NCBI GenBank assembly: GCA_027257055.1
Contig: JAPVLO010000161.1
Location: 4,170,501 to 4,234,500, forward strand
Direction: 5' to 3'
Length of the DNA: 64,000 nt
DNA from: Cephalopachus bancanus
Taxonomy: Eukaryota > Chordata > Mammalia > Primates > Tarsiidae
Numbering within the stretch: the stretch's first letter is position 1; each line of letters starts with the position of its first letter. Below, piece by piece: positions 34,590 through 47,077 of the stretch. Under the pieces are notes generated by a model, which ran no database searches, had not been told where the DNA came from, and worked only from the letters and a program-made list of their open reading frames with translations. A program made the position numbers and the translations under genes.

Positions 34590-34781
34590 CTGGGGCCACA
34601 GAAGTGTCTTAAAGACACTGCCTGCACTAGCAGTAAATACACTGCAAAGGGAATTAAGAAAATAGTACCATCTATAATAGTTTCAAAAATGATAAAATGC
34701 TTAGAAGTAAGGTTAACCAAAAAAATGCAAGACTTACATTCCGAAAACTACAAAACATTCTTTTTACTTATTTATTTACTT

Positions 34782-35062
34782 TATTTTTTTGAGTCAGAGT
34801 CTCATTCTGTCACCCAGGCTGGAGTGCTGTGGCATGGTCATGGCCACCGCAGCCTCGACCTGCTGGGCTCAGGTGATCCTTCCGCCCCAACCTTCCAGGT
34901 AGTTGGACCTACCGGCACACGCCACCATGCCCGGCTAATTTTATTTTTTGTAGAGACGAGATCTTGCCAAGTTGCCCAGGTTGGTCTCAAACCTCTGGGC
35001 TCAGCCTCTTGCATTGCCTCACAAAGTGCTGGGATGACAGGCATGAGCCACCGTGCCTGGCT
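34782..35062 (-). mobile_element. Alu in the poly(A) tail of the younger L1
   Basis: Reverse dimer (GAGTCAGAGTCTCATTCTG ... AGCCACCGTGCCTGGCT) sitting between T-rich blocks that belong to the L1 tail. More diverged than most Alus here. Confidence 0.9.
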
Positions 35063-35383
35063 CCTTTTTTTTTTTAAATTTTATAATTTTAAAGATGTGG
35101 GGTACAATTCAGGGTTAGGTATACAAATGTTCATTATGCAGGTACCCTTGTTGATGAGGTGTTCCCCCCTAGCAGATTCCCACTACTGCCAATTCCGTCC
35201 CCCCTCCCCCGGCAATTTCCCACTACTACCAATCCTTTTCTTATGGTATTATGATAATAGTTCAAGGTCTGCTTATGAGCAAGAATATGTGATACTCAGT
35301 TTTTTGTTTCTGTGATACATCACTCAGTATTACAGACTCTAATTCCCTCCAGGTTGCTGTGAAGTTCATAATTTTGTCCTTCT

Positions 35384-38300
35384 TTAATGGCTGTATAATA
35401 TTCCATCGTGTACCACATTTTTTAAAATCCAGTCCTCTTTTGATAGGCAGCACAGTTGGTTCCATGATTTTGTTATTGTGAACAATGCTGCGATAAACAT
35501 ATGTATGCAGGTATCTTCTTTATACAGTGATTTGAGCCTCTCTGGGTATATTCCCAGTAGGGGGATTACAGAGTCATATGGAAGGTTAATTTTTAGATAC
35601 TTTAGGAATCGCCAAACTGTTTTCCACAGAGGTGGTACTAGTTTACACTCCCACCAACAGTGTAGAATTGTTCCCCTTTCCCCACATCCTCTCCAGCATC
35701 TGTTGTTTTTCGAATTATTGATGATGGCCATCCTGACTGGAGTTAGGTGGTATCTCAGAGTGGATTTAATTTGCATTTCTTTGATGACTAGTGAGGCTGA
35801 GCGTTTTTTCATGTGTCTGTTGGCTGCTTGTGTGTCTTCTTTTGAGAACTGTCTATTCATATCTTATCCCCACTTTGTAATGGGGCTGTTTGTTTTTTCC
35901 TTTTCGACATGATTGAGTTCCTTGTAGATCTTAAATGTTAGGTCTTTGTCAGATATACAGTTGGCAAATATTTTTTCCCAGTCTGTGGGCTGTCTCTCTG
36001 CTCTCTTGATGGTTTCTTTGACTTTGCAGAAGTTTTTCAGTTTGATGAGTTCCCACTGTCTATCTTACCTCTTATGGCATGGGCACTTGGGATTTTGATC
36101 AGAAATTGATTGCCAGTTCCAATTTCCATAAGGGTGTCTTGTGCATTTTCTAAGGTTCTTATAGTTTGAGGTTTTACGTTTAAGTCTTTGATCCATTTAG
36201 AGTTGATTTCTGTGTATGGTGATAGGTAGGGGTCTTGTTTTAATCTTCTGCATGTGGTCAGCCAGTTTTCCCAGCACCATTTACCGAATAGGTTCTCCTC
36301 TCTTGAGTGGTTGGTGGAAGAGGTTTTGTCAGAGATGAGTTGCTTGAGAAATTGATGTTTTGCTTCTGCAATCTCTATTTTTTTCCATTGGTCTATATGC
36401 CTGTTCTTGTACCAATACCAGGTTGTTTTGATTACTGTAGCTTTATAATAAAGTTTAAAGTCTGAGAGTGTTATACTTCCTGCTTTTTTTTTTTGCTGAG
36501 GATTGTTTTGGCTATTCGTGGTCAGTTATGTTTCCATATGAATTCCTGTATTGTCATTTCCAGGTCTGAGAAGAATGCTGCTGGTAATTTAATGGGTATT
36601 GCATTAAATCTGTAGATTGCCTTGGGTAGAATGGACATCTTAATAGTGTTGATTCTTCCAATCCATGAGCATGGAATATTTTTTCCATTTGTCTGTGTCA
36701 TCTTTGATTTCTTTGAGCAGTGTTTTATAGTTTTTGTTGTAAAGGTCTTTGACGTCTCTGGTTAGGAAGATGCCAAGGATTTCTTGTGGCTATTGTGAAT
36801 GGGATTGTGCTTTTTATTTGGGTTTCTGTTTGTTTATTGTTGGTGTATAGAAATGTGACTGTCTTTTGCACATTTATTTTATACCCTGAGACTTTGCCAA
36901 AGTCCTTTATCAGTGCAAGGAGGTTTCTGACAGATTCTCTTGGGTTTTAGAGGTACATAATCATGTTGTCTACAAAGAGGGATAACTTGACTTCCTCTTT
37001 TCCTGTTTGGATACCCCTGATCTTCTTCTCTTGTCTGATTGCTCTAGCTAGTACGTACAAAACTGTGTTGAAAAGGAGGGGTGAGAGTGAGCATCCTTGT
37101 CTTGTTCTGGTTTTCAGGGGAAATGGTTCCAATTTCTGTCTGTTTAACAGTATGTTGGCTGTGCGTTTCTTGTCGATGGCTCTTACTATTTTGAGGTATG
37201 TTTCATCTATGCTTAGATGTTCAAGGGTTTTTATCAAGAAGGAGTGCTGGATTTTACGAAAAACTTTTTTTGCATCCAATGATGTAATCATATGGTTTTT
37301 GTTTTTACATCTGTTGATGTATTTAATTACATTTATGGTCTTGTGAATGTTGAATAGCACTGCATCCAGGGGATGAAGCCTACTTGGTTGTGGTGGATGA
37401 TTTTTGAGATGTAGTGTTGGATGCGGTTTTCCTAGGATCTTATTGAGAATTTTAGCATCTGTGTCCATCAAGTATATTGGTCTGTAGTTGTCTTTCTTTG
37501 TTGGCTCTTTACCTGGCTTGGGTATCAGTGCGATGTTAGCTTCAAAAATTACTTTGGGAGAGTTCCATCCTTTTCAATTGCCTGGAATACTATCAATGGA
37601 ATTGGTATCAGTTCCTCCTTGTTTGTTTTGTAGAATTCTGCTGGAAAGCCATCTGGTCCAGGTCTTTTTTTTTTTTTTTGTAGCTAGTTTTCTGATGACA
37701 TAGTCAATTTCCTAGATTGTTATTGGTGTATTTGGGATCTCGATTTCTTCTTGTTTCAACCTGGGGAGGTTGTGTGATGTAGGAAAGTCCTCTGTTTCCT
37801 TTAGGTTTTTAAGTTTGTTTCCATACAAGTGTACATAGTAGTCTCTGATAAATTTTTGTATTTCTTTGGGGTCAGTTGTCACTTGATTTTTACATTTCTG
37901 ATTATTTTGCATTTCTGTTTATTTGGCCTCTTTCTCTCATTTTCTTGGTCAGTCTAGCTAGGGGGTCCATCAATCTTGTTTATCCTTTCAAAGAACCAGC
38001 TTTTTGTTTTGTTGATATTTTGAATTATCTTTTTGTCTTCTATGTCCCAAATTTGGGCTTTTATTTTGGTGATCTGGATTCTTCTGCTGAAGTTAAGGTT
38101 TTGGTGGTCTTAGTTTTCCAGCTTCCTTAGGTGATTTTTTAGGCTGTTAACTTGTGATCTTTACATTTTCTTCATGCATGTCTGTAGAGATATGAATTCC
38201 CCTCCTAGTAGTGCTTTCATGGCATCCCAGAGATTTTGGTAAGATGTTTCTTCATTTTCATTTGTTTCCAGGTATCTCTTAATCTCTGTTTTAATTTCCA

Positions 38301-39055
38301 TGTTGACTCAGGAGTTGTTTAGCATCATGCTATTTAGTGTCCATGTCTTTGTGTGTTTTGAGGGAACTCTTTTGGTATTGATATTTATTTTTATTCCACT
38401 GTGGTCTGAAAAGGTACATGGCAGTATTTTACTCTCATGGGATTTGTTTATGCTTGGTTTGTGGCTGAGGATGTGGTTGATCTTAGAGTGTGTTCCATGG
38501 GGTGATGAGTAGAATGTATATTCTGTGGTTATTGGGTGGAGTGTTCTGTAGGTATCAATTAAATCCATTTGGTCAAGTGTTGCATTGAGGTTTTGGATCT
38601 CCTTGTTGAATTTTGTCTTAATGATCTGTCTAGGATTGTGAGTGGGGTATTTAAATCCCCAGCTATGATAGTGTTAGAGTCAATACCTTTTTAAAGTTAA
38701 CCTAGAAGCTGCTTTATGAAAGTTGGTGATCCTATGTTGGGTGCATATATGTTTAGGATGGCTAGTTCTTATTGATGGATTGAACCTGTCATCAGTATGT
38801 ATCTTTTTAAATTTTTAAATACCTGCTATTTCTTTTTAAATTTTTGACAGCTAAAAGGGTATATTTTCTGATATTAAGATCATGACTCCTGCTTTCGTGT
38901 TCCATTTTGAAATGTTGTTTCCCATCCTCTGACTCTGAGTCTGTGAGTGTTCTTTCTGAGAGATGAGTCTTTTGGAGACAATATATTGTTGCCTCATGAT
39001 ATCTTATCCATTTTGCCATTCTATATCTTTTCAGTGGTGCATTTAGTCCATTCAA
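35384..39055 (-). pseudogene. L1 ORF2 remnant (endonuclease, reverse transcriptase, Cys-rich end)
   Basis: Pieces in order: endonuclease start at 38807-39055 (MNGLNAPLKRYRMAKWI, with CLQKTHLSER); endonuclease end at 38308-38568, with F-S-D-H-S-G; reverse transcriptase at 36947-37471, with [19 protein letters not shown] and [12 protein letters not shown]; Cys-rich C terminus at 35384-35860 ([18 protein letters not shown]). The usual F-A-D-D catalytic box reads F-V-D-N, so the second catalytic Asp is lost. Several frameshifts confirm it is dead. Confidence 0.88.
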
Positions 39056-39328
39056 ATTCAGGCTAATTATTGAGATGTCAGAGTTTATCCCTGTCCTGAG
39101 GTTCTTATAGAGTTTGTTGTTGCTGCTGCTGCTGTTTGTTTATTTGTTTGTTTTTTTCTTTTTATTTTGGGGTAAATTAATGTGTGTTTTCAACCTTTTC
39201 CTGCATTCTTGTTTCTTCTGTGTTTAATACTTTCTTAAGTGTTTTTTGTACAGCTGGTCTAGAGGCAGCGTAAACGCTTAGGGATTGAATGTCTGGGAAG
39301 GATTTTAATTCTCCATCACTGATGAAGC

Positions 39329-40038
39329 TTAGCTTAGTTGTGTAGGTGATTCTTGCTTGAAATTGTTTATCTTTGAGAACTTTGAAGATTGGACTCCAAG
39401 CTCTCTTAGCCTGAAGTGTTTCTGTAGATGTCTGCTGCTATTCGAATTGGTCCTCCCCAATAGGTAGTCTGACCTTTCTCTCTTGCTGCCTTTAGGATTT
39501 TTTCTTTTATACCTACTTTGTGTAGGCAAATTACTATGTGTCTAGGAGTTGGTCTTCTCATTTATTGCTTTGCAGGACTTCTCTAATCTCCTGTATTTGA
39601 ATGGTCACATCACTGATGAGACGAGGGAAGTTTTCTTGGATAATTTCATGGAATGTTTGTTCTAGAGTGGTCTCTTGTCTCTATCTGTCTCAGGGATTCC
39701 AATTAATCTTAGGTTCAGCCTGTTGAAATAATTGCTCATCTCTTGGAGATTTTGTTCTGTCTTTTTATAAACTTTTTTTCCATGTTTTCAAGTGTTTGGG
39801 TAAGTTCTATATTTTGGTCCTCAAGTTATGAGATTCTTTTTTCTGCTTGGTTATTCCTGCTTTCCATGTTTATCAGTTTGTTATTTATTTCATTCACTAT
39901 ATTCTTTATTGCTATTATCTCAGTTAGCAACTCCTTCATTCTTTCCTCTTGTCTCTCTTCATTTCTATTTATTCTTTCTATTAATATCTTGATATCTGGG
40001 TTTATGGTTTGAGACCAGTCATTCTGGGTGCTCTTCAT
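39329..40038 (-). pseudogene. L1 ORF1 remnant
   Basis: The 39826-40038 piece encodes a charged coiled coil (ERINRNEERQEERMKELL, then INNKLINMESRNNQAEKRIS), the N-terminal trimerisation region of ORF1p, an RNA-binding chaperone. The 39329-39529 piece matches the C-terminal part. A frameshift and stops separate them, so no functional ORF1p can be made. Confidence 0.8.
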
Positions 40039-42210
40039 TTTTGAGTTCTGAAGTCTGCATTCTCAGTGGTTGACCTCCCAGGGGTCTGCGTAAGATCCAT
40101 ATTCCTCTTTTGGTTTTTCTTCATTTCTGTAGATTTTCCTTCCCCCCCCCACTTTTTTTTAACCTCTTCTTTAATTCTGTTGTTTAGTGATGTTGGGTAG
40201 CTTTTACTTCTGTTTGCCCAATCTCTTATTCTTCCTTATGTAGATCCCCTGGCTTTGTTCAGTTCTGAAACCGACTTTTTTGCAGTTTGGGGATTTAATT
40301 AAGGGGGAAGCAGTGATTCAGAAACTATCTGAAGATCCTAGTATCTGCTGACAGGCGTGTGGCCCCTGGAACCCACTTCCCACCACCTTACAATCTACCC
40401 ATACAGTAAGGGTATATGTTTGCCCCCTGAAAGCAAAATGAGGTAAGAAAAAGGAAAAGAATAGAAAAAGGAAGGAGGAAGACATGAGAAAGGTGGAGAG
40501 AGAGAAGAAGAGGAAAAATGATAGGCTACCAACTAACAAATGAACAGAGAAACAAAGACAGAAAATATTTTAGAAAACAAAAACATACGGCCAATCATAC
40601 AAACACACAAACCAACAAGGTCCCCCCTCCCCCCAGTGTTCTCTTCCTCAAAAATACCCATACACAAACAGGAAATCTTAAAAAAAAAAGCATTAAAATA
40701 GCAGAAGCAAAGCAATTACGCAAATGTAATCATAAACAGAAAGAAAGTGAGAAGAGGAAAAAAACTAAAACAAAAACAACAAAACAAGTAAAAAACAACA
40801 ACAACAAAAAACTTGCTCTGCCGCCCTTCCTATAACTCGAACTTCCTTTCAGCTGGTGCTGCTACATTAAGGAGTGGCTCTAGTCTCCAACCCCTCTCCT
40901 CTGCTCTCAGTGCAGGCTGATAGGGTTGCTCTCAGATGCCCCACAGACTACTGTAGGAGGAGGGTAGATCATATCTTGACTTACCCAGCTTGCTGCCACT
41001 GTTGTCAAGTCTTCCAGTCAGATCTGAAGTATCTGTGCCTGTTCCAGCATGGGGGAGGGGCATCTGTCTCTCCAAGCTGATGAGGAATAACCTCTAGGTC
41101 CCAGGTTGGAGACTGGGTAGAGCTGGGTGGGGTGATGCAGGTCTCTGCCTGGTCCCGGGACAGAGAAAATGGTGCTGATCAACATTTCTTCACTAGTGGC
41201 AGGGTTCCTTTCCAGCCCTCCATGACCTCCTCTCTTCACAGATCTTGGGGCTCAGGTCACTCTGTTGTCACAGATGATGGTGTGGGTTGGGTGTCCGGTG
41301 GTGGGGATCAGCTGCTTTTTGCTGTCTCCTTTCAGGAGAGCCCTGAGAACAGCAGACGATCCTGCACACCAGGGGTTACAATCTCAGGGCAGTGGGGGGT
41401 TGCAGTCACCTCTGGAAGAGAGACCTGGGTGCATGAACCGAAGTCTCCCCTCAGATGGACTTTCACCCACCCACCAGCACACACCCACTTATGCAGAGTC
41501 TTTATGGACACTCGCTTTTGCGGAGACTCTCAGAGTTCGACCTGTTCTGTCACCATCTTGCCAGAAATGCTTTTTCTTTATATTCCTCCTGATTCTGCCC
41601 AGTGTCAGTGCTCCAAAACATTCTTGAAAGTAATTATAGATCTAAATAAAAGAGCTATCTGGTGCTCATGGATTAGAGGACTTAATATTGTTAAGATGGC
41701 AATTCTCCCCAAATTGATTTAGAAATTCAGTGCAATCCCTATCAAAATTTCAACTGCCATTTTTGCAGAAAAGGAAAAGCTGATTCTAAAATACACAACA
41801 CACAAAAATACATAGGAAAATGCAAGAGAAATAGAATAGCCCGAGCAATATTGAACAATAAAGAAGTTGGAAGAATCACACTTCCAAGTTCTAAGACTTA
41901 CTACAAAGCTATATAGTATAGTACTGACAAAAAGATAGACATAGAGATAAAAGGAATAGTATTCAGAGTCCAGAAACAAACCCTCCCATTTAGAGTCAAT
42001 TGATTTTCTAAAAGAGGGGACAAAATAATTCTACAGGGAAAGAATCATCTTTTCAACAAATGGTGCGGGGACAACCAGATATCCACATGAAAAAGAATGA
42101 TTTTGAGCCTCTACCTTATACTGTTAGGAAAAAAAAAAGAATTCAAAGGGGATTAAAGACCTAAATAAAAGAGAAAACACAATAAAATTCTTAGAAAACA
42201 CAGGAGTGTA

Positions 42211-42518
42211 GCCGGGCTCAGTTGCTCAGCCTGTAATCCCATGCCTTTGGGAGGCTGAGGTGAGTGGATTGCCTGAGCCCGCAGGTTCGAGACCCGCCTG
42301 GCCAGCGAGACCTCATCTCTACAATAAATCAAAAAGTCAGCCGGGCGTGGTAGCGCATGCCTGTAATTCCGGCTACTTGAAAGGCTGAGGCGGAAGGATC
42401 ACCAGAGCCCAACAGGCGAGGCTGCGGTGGCCAGGAGCGGCCACTGCACTCCAGTCTGGGCAACAGAGTGAGACTCCAACTCAAAAAAATAAAAATAAAA
42501 CATTCAAAAAAAAAAAGA
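42211..42518 (+). mobile_element. Alu inserted in the old L1
   Basis: Full dimer of the common variant with an A-rich tail containing CATTC. Target duplication AGAAAACACAGGAGTG at 42193-42208 and, with one change, 42519-42534. Confidence 0.96.
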
Positions 42519-43359
42519 AGAAAACATAGGAGTGAATCTTCATGACCTTGAATTTGGTATGGTTTCTTAGATATGACATCAAAAGCACAAGTAACCAAAG
42601 GAAAAAATACATAAATCATATCTCCTCGCAATTAAAAATTTTTATGCTTCAAAAAACACTATCAAGAAAATGAAAAAATAACCCACAGAACGGGAGAAAA
42701 GATCTGCAAATCATATATCTAAGAAAGATATCTAAAATATATAAACAACTCTTGCAGCTCAACAATATTTTTAAAAAACCAATATTTTTAAGTGGATGGA
42801 TGATCTGAATAAATTCCCTGCCAAAAAATGGCCACTAAGCACATGAAAAGATGCTCAACATCTTTGAGTCATTAGGAAAATGCAAATGAAAACCACAGTG
42901 TCCACTTCCCACTCACTAGGATGGTAAGAATAAAAAATGCAGACAATAGCCAGGATTTGGAGAAATGGAAATCTTGACTCATTGAGAATGGAAGTGATAA
43001 ATAGTACAGCTGCTTTAGAAAACAGTTTGGCAGTTGCTTAGAAAGTTAAACATAGGGTTACCTCATGACCCAACAATGAGTAATTCTATTCCTAGGTCTG
43101 CATCTAAGATAATTAAAAACTTATGTTCACACATAAACTTGTACAAGGGTGACCATAGCAGCATTATTCATGACAGTCAAAAAAATGGAGACAACCCAAA
43201 TGTCCATCAACTGGTAAATAAATAAACGAAATAGTCAACATGAAGAAATGAGGCACAGCCATGTCTTGAAGAAAGATACTAGAGCACATGGTTCTAGTTG
43301 CTCCAAAGATCTGAGAGGAGAAGACTAGGGAACTGAAAGAACTAGGGAAGACATTGTGG

Positions 43360-43600
43360 AAGAAAGAGAATCACTCTGAAACCTAGGAAAGTAGAAGACA
43401 GAATGTTCTAGAAGAAGGCCAATAATAGCATTTCCAGGTGGGGAAACAGCTGGACAAAGTCTCGGAGGCAGGAAAGCCTGTTGAATGTGCAGAGGACAGG
43501 AAGAAGAAGTCCTCAAGGAAGGTGTGTGGGGGTGAAGAGCCGTGGTAGGTAGACAACACCGTAAAGGCTCCCGGTTCAGGACTGGGACAAAATGGAGGGA
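43360..43600 (-). repeat. L2 LINE fragment
   Basis: AGAATGTTCTAGAAGAAGGC, AGTCTCGGAGGCAGGAAAGC and GTTGAATGTGCAGAGGACAG resemble the reversed L2 ORF region. Diverged. Confidence 0.5.
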
Positions 43601-43702
43601 TTTAGTTGACAGCAGCTCCCAGGGTTCACACCCTTCTGCCTTGTGGGGGAAAAGCAGATGTAAGATCTCTTGGTCTGACTTCAGCCCCATCATCCTTTTT
43701 CT

Positions 43703-43992
43703 TTTTTTTTTCTGAGTTGGCTCACTCTATCACCTAGGCTGGAGTGCAGTGGCATGCTCACGGCCACCACAGCCTTGACCCGTTGGGCTCAGGTGACCCT
43801 TCCACCTCAGCCTGCCAAGTAGCTGGACCTATAGGTGCGCACTACCACGCCCAGCTAATTTTTTGATTCACTGTAGAGATGAGGTCTCACCAAGTTGCCC
43901 AGGCTGGTCTTGAACCCTTGGGCTCAAGTAATCCTCTTGTCTCAGCCTCCCAAAGTGCTGGGATTATAGGCTTGGGAGACTGTGCTTGGCTT
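43703..43992 (-). mobile_element. Alu, intermediate type
   Basis: Reverse dimer with target duplication CCATCATCCTTT before (about 43687) and after (about 43993). Confidence 0.94.
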
Positions 43993-43994
43993 CC

Positions 43995-46010
43995 ATCATC
44001 CTTTAAACCACAGTTTTCTTCTCCTGACATCCTCATTAAAGAAGCCAAGTATTGGCCCCTCAGCCAGGGCAGCAGAGCCTATGCATATCGCCTCACATTT
44101 TCAGTGTGAGAAACCACCTTCTTCCAGAAAGGAAATCCCACCCAGGGCCCTCCTCACCTGCCCCTGCCCCTGCCCACCCTGATGCATGCATGGCCTGGCG
44201 CTGGTATTTGGCTTCTCCTAGCAGCCTGGGTCTCATTTCACTCCCTAGCAGACCTCAGAAAGGAGAACCTCTAACTCCCAGTGGCATTTAGCTTCGCTCT
44301 TTAAACATCTGGGTCACAGATATGCTCAGTTAATTAATGTTCTTAGCACTGCTCGTTTGCCTGCTGGATAATAGATTGATTCATAATTTCAATAAGCAGC
44401 TGTGTATATCTTTCCCCTGAACATAAAGGCAGCTTGCTGGCATTCATCACTTTGCATTTGGTAAATTTAAATATATTCAAAGAGACATTGTTTAGGGAGG
44501 GAAAGGGAGGGCTTCTGATTTTCTTACCATCTTGCCTCTAACAGTTACTCTGATTTGGAACTAATTTGGGTTTAAAGCACACGTTAACCGCATCTCTCTC
44601 AAGGGCACTTAATAAACTCTCTGTCCCTTGTTTAACGGGAGCAGGCAAGCCCTCCTCTTGGGATCAGAGCCAAGGGATTCTGAGGTAGATTTCACCAAGA
44701 AATGAGAACCCCTGCAGAGAATCTTATCAGCCAGAGAAGAGCCACTCCTGTCCCTGAGCAGAATTATCTTCTTGCTTCATTCCAGGGCAGAAATGCTCAG
44801 GCTCTCTGGAGGAGGCCCAGGTTCAACTCTGGGCCAGGGCAGCCAACTATAGGGTCTATGGAGACCTGAGGAGAAAGGATAGAACTTAGCCAGCTGTCCA
44901 GATGTGTTCACACCTCAGTTTTCTCACCTATAAAATGAGGAGAATAATAGAACCTATTTCACAGTGTTGTTGCAAAAATTACATTATTTATTCTCTGCAC
45001 GGTGGTTCAAAATGATGCAGAGTATGTCTTCAATACATGCTAACTGGTAGTATCACTTTTCAATTTATCAGGCACCAGCTGGGTAGATGTGACTGCCTTT
45101 TGTAAATGATGACATTCACCCCATTTATAAAGTACTCAGCCCCAAACATGTTTTCGAACGCTTGGCCTATGATTTGCTCCCAGTGAGGAGTGAAATAAAT
45201 TAGACACAGACCCTACCCCTCAGATATGTGAAAGGTAGATGAATGAATTTTCTTTGCATGGGAATATGATTATTAGACAACATTGGCAGCCTAGGCCACA
45301 TTGTGAGAAGTCTTGCCAGGCGTTACCATCTCTATATAATTAGTTAGCAAGAGCTGCGCAACGGCTACCTCCAAACAACATGCACTTATTATGGTTCATG
45401 AGTCTACAGGTCAGCTGGATGTTTCTATGATCTGGACCAGGCTCTGCTGATTTTGGCTGGATTTGTTCCTACATCTCTTATCAGCAGTCTAGCAGGCTGG
45501 CCGAGGGCTGCCTGATCCGGGTTAGCCTCATCCACTTGTCTGGTGGTTGGCTGGCAATTGGCTGGGCCACACACCTCTCCTCCTCCAGCAGGCCAGCCTG
45601 GGCTTACTGCCATGGGGACAGCAGGATTCCAAGTGAGTGAATGGAGGCATACTAGTCTAGGAACAGGTGTGTCCTCATGTCTGCTACATTCCGTTGACCA
45701 AAGCCAGTCACAGATGTTCAAAGGATGGAGTCTAATTGTACAGAAGGAATAGTGGAGGGGGTGGTCTTTTTTTTATTCTACCATCATCATCTGGCATTTG
45801 CTCTTGTACATGGAATGCAAAGCAGGTACCAGGATTGTGTTGCCCACTTAAGATGCTTCTGCTTTTTCATCATTATAAATGCATGTACAATTAATACTCT
45901 ATCCATAAATGTTTGTTTACAATTCTGATTATTTCCTTGAGACAGATTTCTAAAAGGGGGTTTATTGAGTCAAAGACAGTGAACATTTTAAAGGCACAAA
46001 GCATCAGTTT
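43995..46010 (+). other. GALNT17: Intron: unique sequence with old repeat traces
   Basis: MIR forward fragment at about 44890-45030 (TTTTCTCACCTATAAAATGAGG). About 45335-45760 looks like an old interspersed element (CAACATGCACTTATTATGGT, then GGTCAGCTGGATG) of uncertain class. 44290-44650 is repeat-free and AT-rich, with GTTAATTAATGTTC and AATAGATTGATTCAT; it may be conserved. Confidence 0.45.
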
Positions 46011-46020
46011 AGAAATCCTC

Positions 46021-46309
46021 TTTTTTTTTTTCAGTCGGAGTCTCACTCTGTCGCCCAGACTGGAGTGCAGTGGCCACTCCCGGCCACCGCAGCCTCAACC
46101 TGCTGGGCTCCGGCGATCCTTCCGCCTCAGCCTTCCAAGTAGCCGGAATTATAGGCATGCGCTACCACACCCAACTGATTTTTTGATTTATTGTAGAGAT
46201 GAGGTCTCGCCAAGTTGCCCAGGCGGGTCTTGAACTCGCAGGCTCAGGCAATCATCTCACCTCAGCCTCCCAAGGTGCAGGATTATAGGCTGAGCCACCG
46301 AGCCCGGCT
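46021..46309 (-). mobile_element. Alu, lineage-specific variant, 0.6 kb before an exon
   Basis: Reverse dimer with exact target duplication AGAAATCCTCTTTT (46011 and 46310). Confidence 0.96.
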
Positions 46310-46319
46310 AGAAATCCTC

Positions 46320-46909
46320 TTTTTGAAAGGTTGTAGTAACTTATCCTCCTTCCGGCCCAACCATAAGAAGGCCCATCTTAAAGTCACCAAAATACAAAGA
46401 ATCTCCTTTTAAAAATGTGTTATCTTATTGTTGTTTTAGGTTTTCTTTCCTTTATTACCTATGAGGTTGAATGCTGTCTAATGTCTGTATCTTCTTCAGT
46501 GAATTGCCTCTTTGGGCCCTTTGAGTAGGGTAGAGTCAATCAATTTCTATTTATAAATAAGGAGGAAATAGAGACTCAGAGAGGTTAAGTGACTTGTTCA
46601 ATGTAGCCCAGCCAGTCGGAAGCAGAGCCAAGCTTTAGAAATCAGATATTCAGCTATTTTCACTCATTCCTATTGGTGCTGAGAACGTGCTTTTAAAAAA
46701 AAAAATTCAGAGTGGCCAAGGTGTCTGTATCACAGCTCAGCAAGTCTGGGGGCTTTCTAGAACAGGGCTCTTCTGTGAGCCAGGTGTGTGGGGAGCATGA
46801 TAGGATCAGGATGGTAGCCACGACTACAGTACTGACAGTCCACGCTTCCCCTTGTGGTCTCACCCCTACCTCTCACGCCCACACCCCTGCTGCTCTGGTC
46901 TCTCTACAG
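46320..46909 (+). other. GALNT17: Intron end
   Basis: Contains a reversed MIR at about 46550-46660 (GAGACTCAGAGAGGTTAAGTG). It ends with CTCTGGTCTCTCTACAG, a good acceptor. Confidence 0.6.
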
Positions 46910-47077
46910 CTTGCGCGCTACACCAAGGAAGGCTTCCTGCACTTGGGCGCCCTAGGGACCACCACACTTCTCCCTGATACCCGCTGCCTGGTAGACAACT
47001 CCAAGAGTCGGCTGCCCCAGCTCCTCGACTGCGACAAGGTCAAGAGCAGTCTGTACAAGCGCTGGAACTTCATTCAG
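46910..47077 (+). CDS. GALNT17: GALNT17 internal exon: second (beta) lectin repeat
   Basis: A 168-nt exon (56 codons, phase 0 at both ends) between TCTCTACAG and CAG|GTGAGT. It encodes LARYTKEGFLHLGALGTTTL, then TRCLVDNSKSRLPQLLDCDK and KRWNFIQ. The cysteines of T-R-C-L and L-D-C, and the W-N-F, occupy the places of the beta repeat of the ricin-type beta-trefoil. From memory GALNT9 has a clearly different sequence here (for instance VRYSADGLLQLG), which supports GALNT17. Codons are GC-rich compared with the first exon, matching the local GC rise. The next intron is only 485 nt. Confidence 0.9.

Larger units (their letters stand above)
35063..41613 (-). mobile_element. Near-full-length L1 retrotransposon, lineage-specific, inactive
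   Basis: About 6.55 kb read on the - strand. The target duplication CAAAACATTCTT is at 34751-34762 and 41614-41625. The 5' end runs ...CACTGACACTGGGCAG, through a 5' UTR of about 1.5 kb, a CAAGATGG motif near 41560, ORF1 (about 40040-39300), ORF2 (about 39060-35380) and a 3' end CTAACCCTGAATTGTACCCC. Both ORFs contain several stops and shifts. The 5' UTR is longer than the 0.9 kb of human L1. Confidence 0.92.
34590..43240 (+). mobile_element. Older L1 (RT to 3' end), split by a younger L1 and an Alu
   Basis: Left part 34590-34762 ends in GAAAACTACAAAACATTCTT. The right part resumes at 41626 with GAAAGTAATTATAGATCTAA and runs through RT and C-terminal ORF2 sequence (TGGTGCGGGGACAACCAGAT, ACATGAAAAGATGCTCAACA) to about 43240. 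The sequence joins correctly across the gap. An Alu at 42211-42518 interrupts it again. The reading frame is broken throughout. Confidence 0.85.

Noticed and set aside
34563..35315. 250-codon open frame on the + strand
   Set aside because: It strings together an old L1, a reversed Alu and the reverse of an L1 3' end.
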